A stretch of DNA of 64,000 nt. Origin: CBDATA01 sp965202845. Lineage in GTDB: Bacteria; Acidobacteriota; Vicinamibacteria; Marinacidobacterales; Marinacidobacteraceae. A program made the translations under genes and the position numbers. Positions 24,089-32,500 of this stretch are shown here, piece by piece (the stretch's first letter is position 1; each line of letters starts with the position of its first letter). The DNA is taken from positions 496,001-560,000 of the forward strand of contig OZ241856.1 of NCBI GenBank assembly GCA_965202845.1. The letters are read 5' to 3'. The notes under the pieces are model-generated. The model was not told the DNA's origin. It saw only the letters and a list, made by a program, of their open reading frames with translations, and searched no databases.

Positions 24089-25066
24089 ATGCGCAACCCC
24101 CTGATCCTCCTCATCTCCGCAGCCCTCCTGGCGTTCGCTGCGTCGACTCCCGCCCAACCCCGCTCGGACACCGCGCTCACCGGCGAAGTGGCGGCCGCCG
24201 TCGAGGAGGCCGCGCTCCCGGTGGGCGTCCTCGAAGTGGAGGTCCGTGATGGAGTGGCGATCCTCACCGGGGACGTGCTGGACGACCGGACCCGGTCGCG
24301 CCTCGTGGACGTGGCGCTGGGCGTCCCGGGGATACTCGCGGTCGAGACCGATCTCACCGTGCTGGAGGCGGATGCCGAACCCGTTGCCGAAGAACTTCCG
24401 ACTCCTGTCCGGCCCGACGATTCGGTCCAGCAGGATGTGCTGGAAGCCCTGGAGCGGGTGGATTTCGACGGCGGAGCGCCCCGGGTGGCCGTCCAGGGCG
24501 GGGTGGTCCGTATCACCGGCCAGGTCCGAAACGCCTGGGAGTGGGGCAGGGTGTTGGAGGAGGTTGGCGGAGTCGCTGGCGTGGTGGCGGTGGACCCCGA
24601 GCTTGAAGTCGCCCGACCGGAGAACATGGAGGAGCTGGTGGAGGGCGTCCGGCGCGCCGTGCTCCGCTACACCCAGTACACGGTCTTCGACGACATCAAC
24701 TTCGGAGTCGGGGACGACTTCGACGTGCGGCTGGTCGGGGCGGTCACCGACCCCTACAAGAAGACCGAGGTGGAGACGCGGGTGGCCAAGGTTTTCGGGG
24801 TGCGCAGCGTGGACAACCGGATCGAGGTGCTGCCGCTCTCCCCGAACGACCGGGACATCCGCTACGCGCTCTATCGCCGCATCTACCGCGACTCCCGGTT
24901 TTCCGACCGCGCCCATCACATCAACCCGCCGATCCACATCATCGTGTCCCGGGGCCGGGTGACGCTCACCGGCCACGTTCGCAGCGCGCTGGAATCCCGG
25001 GTGCTGGAGTCCATCGCCCGCAGCACTCCCGGCGTCTTCGGGGTCGAGAACCGGCTGCAGCACTGA
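24089..25066 (+). CDS. exported protein with repeated BON domains
   Basis: 325 aa. A signal peptide (NPLILLISAALLAFAASTPAQ) is followed by three or four BON-type repeats, for example GVLEVEVRDGVAILTGDVLD, RVAVQGGVVRITGQVRNAWE and IHIIVSRGRVTLTGHVRSAL. BON domains bind phospholipid or other hydrophobic ligands in the periplasm, as in OsmY. A TCAGAAT box (24046-24052 region) precedes the gene. ATG 24089 is preferred because the signal peptide starts there. It ends 27 nt before the first DUF1640 gene. Confidence 0.85.
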   Translation: MRNPLILLISAALLAFAASTPAQPRSDTALTGEVAAAVEEAALPVGVLEVEVRDGVAILTGDVLDDRTRSRLVDVALGVPGILAVETDLTVLEADAEPVAEELPTPVRPDDSVQQDVLEALERVDFDGGAPRVAVQGGVVRITGQVRNAWEWGRVLEEVGGVAGVVAVDPELEVARPENMEELVEGVRRAVLRYTQYTVFDDINFGVGDDFDVRLVGAVTDPYKKTEVETRVAKVFGVRSVDNRIEVLPLSPNDRDIRYALYRRIYRDSRFSDRAHHINPPIHIIVSRGRVTLTGHVRSALESRVLESIARSTPGVFGVENRLQH

Positions 25067-25081
25067 CCTGCGCCGCGGGCC

Positions 25082-25087
25082 TACAAT
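25082..25087 (+). promoter_or_regulatory. -10 box TACAAT only 6 nt before the start codon
   Basis: TACAAT followed by CGAACC and then ATG. A transcript starting at normal distance would begin at or next to the ATG, so the mRNA would be leaderless. No good -35 was seen. Confidence 0.5.
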
Positions 25088-25093
25088 CGAACC

Positions 25094-25792
25094 ATGCCCG
25101 AAGTCGTTCTCTCGTTCGACACCCTCCGCTACGCCAAGCTGCTGGTCGGGGGCGGGTTCACCGAGCAGCAGTCCGAGACGCTGTCCGAAGCGCAGGCCGG
25201 CGCGATCCACGCCAGCTTGGTGACGAAGGACGACATCGCGCGAGTGGAGCTGGCCATCGAGACCCTGCGCAAGGAGACGCAGGTGGCCATCGCCACCCTG
25301 CGGGAGGCGACGAAGAAGGACATCGAGACTCTGCGGGAGGCGACGAAGAAGGACATCGAGACTCTGCGGGAGGCGACGAAGAAGGACATCGAGACTCTGC
25401 GGAGGGAGACGCAGGTGGCTATCGAGACCCTGCGCAAGGAGACGCAGGTGGCCATCGCCACCCTGCGGGAGGCGACGAAGAAGGACATCGAGACTCTGCG
25501 GGAGGCGACGAAGAAGGACATCGAGACTCTGCGGGAGGCGACGAAGAAGGACATCGAGACTCTGCGGAGGGAGACGCAGGTGGCTATCGAGACCCTGCGC
25601 AAGGACACGAAGAAGGAGATCGAGACCCTGAAAAGGGAGACGCAGGTGGCCATCGAGACCCTGCGGAACGAGACGCGGAAGGACATCCGGGAGAACGCCC
25701 AGGCGGTCAAGGCCGAAATCCTGAAATGGATGTTCGGCGCCCTGGCCGCCCAGGCCGCGCTGATCGTCGGCCTCATCAGACTGCTCGGGTAG
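25094..25792 (+). CDS. DUF1640-type coiled-coil membrane-anchored protein, paralogue A
   Basis: 232 aa. The N-terminal FDTLRYAKLLVGGGFTEQQ segment and the final ILKWMFGALAAQAALIVGLI transmembrane helix match DUF1640 (CCDC90-like). Between them is an unbroken 11-residue (hendecad) coiled coil, with LREATKKDIET units repeated. Residues 55-109 and 110-164 are identical 55-aa copies. The function of bacterial members is unknown; they are predicted to be trimeric rods anchored at the C-terminus. Paralogue B lies 145 nt downstream. The transcript is probably leaderless. Confidence 0.8.
   Translation: MPEVVLSFDTLRYAKLLVGGGFTEQQSETLSEAQAGAIHASLVTKDDIARVELAIETLRKETQVAIATLREATKKDIETLREATKKDIETLREATKKDIETLRRETQVAIETLRKETQVAIATLREATKKDIETLREATKKDIETLREATKKDIETLRRETQVAIETLRKDTKKEIETLKRETQVAIETLRNETRKDIRENAQAVKAEILKWMFGALAAQAALIVGLIRLLG
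25256..25585 (+). repeat. two identical 165-bp tandem units (coding)
   Basis: Copies 25256-25420 and 25421-25585 encode the same 55 residues. Each contains three 33-bp sub-repeats encoding LREATKKDIET. Expansion or contraction would lengthen or shorten the coiled-coil rod in frame. Confidence 0.88.
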
Positions 25793-25802
25793 AGAGCCAG
25801 CC

Positions 25803-25892
25803 GGGCTCTACCAGCTGAGCGTTCCCTCGAGCGCCAGCGAGTGCGCCCGGATCGTCCCGCTCCCGCCGAACAGCGCCGCGCTCTCCCGGCGC
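25803..25892 (-). pseudogene. remnant of the adhesin 3' end (last 27 or so codons)
   Basis: These 90 bp match 26534-26623 with two visible differences. On the minus strand they encode RRESAALFGGSG-T-IRAHSLALEG and then the terminal TLSW and stop, the C-terminal beta-strand of the adhesin barrel. Nothing else of the adhesin is present here. The fragment lies behind DUF1640 paralogue A exactly as the real adhesin end lies behind paralogue B, so it marks an old tandem duplication. The start of the block also pairs with 25790-25799 to form a hairpin (GGTAGAG with GGGCTCTACC) that could end transcription of paralogue A. Confidence 0.8.
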
Positions 25893-25899
25893 TTGCCCC

Positions 25900-25930
25900 T
25901 TGATGCTTTCCCGAGGCGCCGGTCTATAAT
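25900..25930 (+). promoter_or_regulatory. promoter of DUF1640 paralogue B
   Basis: A perfect TATAAT at 25925-25930 lies 6 nt before ATG 25937. TTGATG at 25900-25905 is a possible -35 with a long 19-nt spacer. The arrangement again implies a leaderless mRNA. Confidence 0.6.
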
Positions 25931-25936
25931 CGGACC

Positions 25937-26509
25937 ATGCTTGAGGTCGTGCCCGCGTTCGACACCCTCCGCTACGCCAAGCTGCTGGTCGGGGGCGGGT
26001 TCACCGAGCAGCAGGCCGAGACGCTGGCCGAAGCGCAGGCCGGCGCGATCCACGCCAGCTTGGCGACCAAGGACGACGTGGATCAGATCAAGGTGGCCAT
26101 TGAGACCCTGCGGGAGGATACGAAGAAGGAGATCGCGCGGGTGGAGCTGGCCATTGAGACCCTGCGGCAGGACACGAAGAAGGACATCGAGACCCTGCGC
26201 AAGGAGACGCAGACGGCCATCGAGACCCTGAAAAGGGAGACGCAGACGGCCATCGCCACCCTGCGGGAGGACACGAAGAAGGAGATCGCGCGGGTGGAGC
26301 TGGCCATCGAGACCCTGCGGAAGGACACGCAGGTGGCCATCGAAGGGCTGCGGAATGAGACGCGGAAGGACATCGAAGGGCTGCGTAAGGACACGATTGC
26401 GAACATCCAGGCCGCCAAGATCAGCCTCGTGAAGTGGATTGGCGGACCGCTGATCATCCTGGGCGGCGGACTCGTCTTCTCCCTCATCAGGCTGACCCTG
26501 ACGTTGTAG
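25937..26509 (+). CDS. DUF1640-type coiled-coil membrane-anchored protein, paralogue B
   Basis: 190 aa, closely related to paralogue A in its first 48 residues (FDTLRYAKLLVGGGFTEQQAETLAEAQ) and in its hendecad coiled coil (AIETLRKETQTAIETLKRE), but with fewer units and a different C-terminal helix (WIGGPLIILGGGLVFSLI). The membrane anchor appears to have been replaced or to have diverged. It converges with the adhesin gene, whose stop is 29 nt away. Confidence 0.8.
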   Translation: MLEVVPAFDTLRYAKLLVGGGFTEQQAETLAEAQAGAIHASLATKDDVDQIKVAIETLREDTKKEIARVELAIETLRQDTKKDIETLRKETQTAIETLKRETQTAIATLREDTKKEIARVELAIETLRKDTQVAIEGLRNETRKDIEGLRKDTIANIQAAKISLVKWIGGPLIILGGGLVFSLIRLTLTL

Positions 26510-26530
26510 CCGCCGCCCGACCGGCGGCGG
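26510..26530. terminator. GC-rich hairpin between convergent genes
   Basis: CCGCCGCC and GGCGGCGG form an 8-bp stem with a 5-nt loop directly after the stop of paralogue B. There is no T-tract, so termination is only suggested. Confidence 0.4.
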
Positions 26531-26538
26531 CGCGGGCT

Positions 26539-29500
26539 CTACCAGCTGAGCGTTCCCTCGAGCGCCAGCGAGTGCGCCCGGATCATCCCGCTTCCGCCGA
26601 ACAGCGCCGCGCTCTCCCGGCGCATCCCCTCCAGCCCCAGACGGAACCCGTCCCCCGCCAGCCGGTAGCGCGCACCCAGCCGCAGCTGACGCCCACGCTC
26701 CGCAACCGCCAGCCCCGCATACGGCGTCAACGTCGCCCCGCCGTCCAGACCGAACCCATGACCGCCCTCCGCCGTCAGACGACGCTCCGCAACCACCCCC
26801 GAACCCGGCCCCGCCGCCATCATCATCGACGACGACGGCGAACGGTCGAACAGCTGGGCGACCCCGCTCGCCGATTCCCCCTGCGAAGGCTCCACCTTCA
26901 AGAACGCCCCGCGACCCGCCGCGTCCGGCTCCAGGCTCACCGTCGCGCCGAACCCCCATTCCCGCCGATCCGCCGCGTGCGCCAGCAGCCCCCGACCCCG
27001 CAACTCCACCGAAAGCCGCGAACCCAGCGCCCGGTAGCGCGCCCCGCCTCCGACCTCCAGCCCCGCGCCCTCCACCGCGTCCCCCCGGTCGTATCGCGCC
27101 CCCGCCTCCAGCGAAGGCGTCAGCGTCCCGCCCCAAAGCGCCCGCTCGTGCGAACCCTCCAGCAGCAGCCGCAACCGGCTCAGGTGCATCGTCAGCCCCG
27201 TCAGACCCCCCTCCGCCGCCGTCGCGAGCCGCGCATACGACCCCTCGCCCTTCACCGCCAGCCGGGTCGTTCCCCCCGAAAGCCAGTCCGCGTTCTCCAA
27301 AAGCGCACCCCGACCGCCGACCGCCCCGCTGGCGAAGCCCATCCCCGCGCTCCGCCGCGCGCCCGCCCCCTCCTCGGCGATCCGGACTTCGCCCCGACCG
27401 TAGCCGCCGCTCGCCCAAAGGTTCGAGCCGTCCGGCGCGAACCACGCGACATAGGGGTGCGCCGAAGTCAGTCCCGCCTCGTAGGCCCCCGCCACCGCGC
27501 CCTCGGTTCCCCCGGTTTCCATACTGGTCGCGTCAAAATCGCCGCCGGCGCGCGAAAGCACGAGCCCCGCCAGCAGGTTCGTCCCGATCCGGGCGTCCGC
27601 CCCCAGATGCGCCGACCACAGGTCGCCGTCGAACGACACCTCCCGGTCGGCGCCGCCCAGCGAAAGCAGGCCGCCCCGACCCCAGACCCCCACCGACGAC
27701 CACAAGCCCTCCTCGGCGTCCTCGGAACCGAGCGTCATCTGGAACGCCGCCCCGTTCAGCGCTTCCCCCAGCCGCAGCGGTTGACCGGTCGCAAGCCGCT
27801 CCTCCTCCCGGAACAGCCCCGACTCATGCCGGAAGTGTTGTGCGTCTCCCGTCGCGCCCATCGGCGTCCCCAGCTGGAGCCCGTCCATCGCCTGACCCGC
27901 CGCCACCGACTCGATCCGGTCCGCCACCGCCCCCGTCGCCTGCGAGGCGAACGCCGCCGCGAACTGCGGCAGGATCACCTCGTTCAACCGGTTCGCCCGC
28001 CCGATCTCCGCCGCGCTGGTCACATTCCGCACCGTCACCGATACCGAATCCGCCTGAACCGCCCCGTAGTCCCCGCCCGACACCCGGTGGCGCACCGTGG
28101 CGCTCATGTCCGCAAGCGAGTTCGGGTCCTCCACCCCCGAAACCGTCACCATCTGCGGCTCGCTCCAGTTCGCCGCCGTGAACGAAAGCGCCCCCGAAAC
28201 CGAGGCCGCCCCCGGATCGCTGCTCGAAGGCGTCACCGTCACCGGCCCGGTCGGCTCGCTCAAAAGAACCACCGTGTAGCTCCCGCTCCCGTCCTCGTCG
28301 ATCTCGAGTTCGGTCGGCGCCACCGTCACCCCCGCCTCGTCGTTTTCGACGACGCGCACCGCCACGCGGACCGGTTCCGCCTGGTCGTAGCCGCCGCCCG
28401 AAGCCCGGTGCGTCAAGGTCGCCATGTCGGGAACCGCGTCGGCGTCCTCGCCCGCCGAGACCCGCACCGTCTGCGGCGTCCGCCAGTTCGCCGGGGTGAA
28501 GGTCAGCGAAGCCGGGGCTATCGATATATCCCCCGAAGCCCCGGAGACCGCCACCTTCACATCGCCGGTGGGCTGGCTCTGGAGAACCAGCGTGTAGCTC
28601 CCGCTCCCGCCCTCGTCCACCGAAAGCTCCGTTTCCGAAACCCGCAGACCGGCGGGCTTGCCCTGAATCCGCAGCGACACCGCCCCGATCTCCACGTCGT
28701 CGTAGCCGCCGCCCGAAGCCCGGTGCCGCAGGGTCACCCGCCCCGAAGGCGCGTCCTCCGCGACCCGCACCCGCACCGATTGCGGAGCGTCCCAGTTCGC
28801 CCGGGTGAAGGTCAGCGACGACGGGTCCACCGTCACGCCCCCCGCCGACACCGCTTCCGCCATCCCGTAGCCCTGCGCCCGCACGATCGAAACCGTCACC
28901 GTCACATCCCCCGAAGGCTGCCGGTCCAGCACCAGCGTGTAGCTCCCGCTCCCGCCCGCCGGGGTCTGGAGCGCCCCCAGCGAAAGCGTCACGCCCGCCG
29001 ACGGGGTGGAGGGGGAGGGCGACGATCCGCCACCGCCGCCGCCTCCGCCGCCCCCGCCGTCGTTGTCGGTGATCGTCACCGTGGTCGTCGCGTTCCCCAG
29101 CCCGTACCCCGCGGGAAGCGCCGCAGAGGGCGCGATCGTCACCGTGAACGACTCGGCGCCCTCCGCCGTCGAGTCATCGGTGATCGGAATCGCGATGGTC
29201 TTGCTCGTGTCGCTCGCCGAGAACGAAACCGACGTCACTGCGTCGTTGTCATAGTCCCCGTCCGCCGGGTTCGCCGCCCCGGTCGCCCCGGCGTCCCGAT
29301 AGGTCACGTTGAAGGTCACCGCCCGCCCGAACGCCGCCCCCGCCGTGATCGCGACCGAGGCGGTTCCCGCGCCCTCCGCGACCGAAAGCGTCGCCGGAAC
29401 CGAAACCAGGGTCTTCGCCGCCACCCGGATCACGACCTCCTCGCTGTCCGAGTTCCCGTTCCCGTCCCGGGCGATCACCTTCATCGTGTAGCTCCCGGTC

Positions 29501-32500
29501 GAAAGCGGGGTGAACCGGAGCCGCGCCCGCGAAAGGTTCGTCCCCTGCGGAATCGCCGGCGCCGTCTCCCCCGTCTTCCGCTCCCAAGCGTAAGTGATCG
29601 AGTCGCCATCCGCGTCGGTCGCCGAGGCGACGATGTTCACCTCCTGCCCCAGCCGGATCGTCACGTCGGCGATGTCCGCAAGCGCCGGCGAGGCGTCGTC
29701 GTCGGTGATCGTCACCGTCGTCGTCGAACGGCTCAAAACGAACCCCGAAGGCACGCCGCCCCGCGCCGAGATCGTCACCGTGAACGTCTCGTTCCCCTCG
29801 TCCCGGGCGTCGTCGGTGATCGGGATCACGATGTTCCGGGTCGTCTGGCTCGCCGAGAACGCAACCGACGTCGCCGCGTCGTTGTCGTAGTCCCCGTCCG
29901 CGGGGTTCGCCGCCCCGGTCGCCGAACCCCCGTAAGCCACGTCGAACGTCTTCGCGCTCCCGAGCGCCGCCGACGCGGTGATCGCGATTGTCGCGTTCCC
30001 CGCCCCCTCCGCCACCGTCAGGGTCGCCGGAACCGAAATCGTCTTCGCCGCCCCCGCCGAGGACGACGGCGTCGCCTTCACGTGATCCGACCAGACCGAC
30101 TGCGCGCTCCCCGCCCGGGCGAACAGCCGGAATGTGTACTCGGTGCCGTTCGTCAGGCTTCCCACCACCGCGCTGGTCGCGGCGCCGTCGCTCACCGTCG
30201 CGCTGGTCCAGGCGCCCGACCCGATCCTGTATTCATACACCCAGGCGGTGATCCCCCGACCCGGCTGCGGGTTCCACGAGAGCGTGACCTGCCCGTCCCC
30301 CGCCGTCGCGGTCAACTGCGGCTTCTTCGCCCCCACTGGCGTGGCCTTCGCGGCCGCATGGGCGCCCGAGCCCCCTGCGTTCACCGCGCGGAGGCGGTAG
30401 CGGTGCACGACGTCGTTGTCGAGATTGGTGAACGTGTGGGTCGTCGTGTCGCCGTCCGAGCCGTCGAGGGGAGCCCAGGCGCTCCAGGCGGCGGAACCCG
30501 CCCCCTTCTTCCGCTGATACTCGTAGCCGGTGATGCTGTCGTCGTCCGGGTCGTCCCAGGTCAGCGTCACCTGCGCGTTCCCCGCCGTCGCAGTCAGCCC
30601 GGTGGGCGCGGCCGGCTTTTCCACCGTCTCCGCCTCCACCGTCACGTCCGCCGTCCCGGCGTCGGGGATCGCGTCGGCGGTCGCCCCGGTCAGCCGGAAG
30701 GAATGGTTGATCGTCGTCGTCCCCGCCTTCGCCCCGCTCACCGTCACCGTCTGCGCGGTGTTGTAGTTGGCGGTGGTGAAGGTGAGCGTCTCCGGGGAGA
30801 CCGTCGCGGTGTCGGTATCGGCGCTCGAAAGCGTGAGCGTCCCCGCGAACGCCTTGGTGAGCGCCGCCGTGTAGGTCGCCGTCGAGCCTGCGGTCACCGT
30901 CACCGGCGCGCCGACCAGCGTCAACGCCGCCAGGGCGTCGTTCTTGTAGGTGACGTCGCGGGCGTTGGACCAGGGGCCGTTCGTCTGGGTTCCGGAGGTT
31001 CCGGTGACGTAGCCCCGGGCCCGGATGCGGACTTGCACGACCGCGCCGCCGGGGTAGTCGTCGCCCGGCTGCACCCGGGCCGAACGGGTGGCGATGTTGG
31101 TGCGGGAGGAGCTGGGCTGCACCGGCTCGTTGCTCCAGGAGCCGCCCTTGAGCCGGGTCTGCGCCTGCCAGCCGGAGAAGTTGGCGGCGCCGCTCACCAG
31201 GTCGCCGACCGCCGAACCCGCGTGGGTCCAGGTGAGGTTGATGCGCCCGCTGGTCGTCGAGGCGGCGGTAGCCAGAACCGGCGCCACGATGGGCGTCGCC
31301 ACCGTCACCTCCACCGTCCCGGCGTCGGAGATCGCGTCCGCAGAGGCCCCGGTCAGGCGGAAGGCGTGGTTGATGGTCGCCGAACCCGCTTCGACCCCGG
31401 TCACCGTCACCGTCTGCGCCGTGTTGTAGTTCCCGGTCGTGAACGTCAGCGTCGCCGGTTCCACCGTCGCCTTGTCGGTGTCGTCGCTGGTGATGCGGAG
31501 CGTTCCCGCGAACGCCTTGGTGAGCGCCACTGTGTAGGTCTTCGTCGAACCCGGCGCCACCGTCACCGGCGCGCCCACCAGCGTCAGCGCGGCCAGCTGG
31601 GTGTTGGCGTACGCGGCCACCGTGCGGATGTTCGACCACGGGCCCGTGATCGTCCCCCCGACGGAAGTGTCGGTGGCCGCTGCACGAACCCGGAATTCCA
31701 CCGAGGCGCCGTCGGGATAGGTACTTGACAATGGGATGGACAGTGTGCGCCGCGCTCTGCCTTCAGCCACCGAAATATTTGACCAAAGAGTCCAGCTGCC
31801 GGCGCCTTTCAGCCGGTGATGCGCTTGCCAGTAGATCGCGGCGGGGTTGGAGGAAACGCTGCCGCTCATGTACTTTTCGGGCGTGGAGCCGCCGCCGTGG
31901 GTCCAGGTCAGATCAATCTCCCCGTTGGTCGACGAGTTGGCGGCCGTGGTCAGCGTCGGCGTCAATACGGTGTGCTCTTCATCATCCGTCACGGTCACGC
32001 GCACGGAATCGGCTGTCACGCTGGCGTAGTCGCCGCCGGTCACCGCGTGGGTAATGGTCGCCGTCTCGTCGTCCGCGTTTTCATCCTGTTCCCCCGTCAC
32101 CGTGAACGTCTTGGGCGTGCCGTAGTCGCCGCTGTTGAAGGTGTGGCTGGCCGGGGAGACCGTCGCCGCGCCGGTGTCGCTGCTGGTGGGGGTCACGGTC
32201 ACCGTGGCCGACGGCGACGTGTCCAGCTTCACCGTGTAGGTCTGCGTTCCCCCTTCGGCTACCGTCAGCGGAGAGCCGGTCACCGTCACGCCGGGGGTGG
32301 GTTCGTCGTCGTCCGTTATGGTCAGGGTGATGGTGTTGCTACTCCGAGTCCAGCCCTCAGACTGAGCGAACGAGTCGGCGGTCACCCGGAAGGCGAAGGT
32401 TTCGTTCGGCTCGTCCTTGGTGTCGCCCAGAATGCCGATCTTGAAGCTCCCGCTCGTTGCGAAAGCAGGCGCTTCAAATCTTTTGTTGTTGGGCCAGGAG

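Noticed and set aside
25256..25585. Regularly spaced repeats resembling a CRISPR array
   Set aside because: No unique spacers; repeats are in frame and encode a coiled coil.
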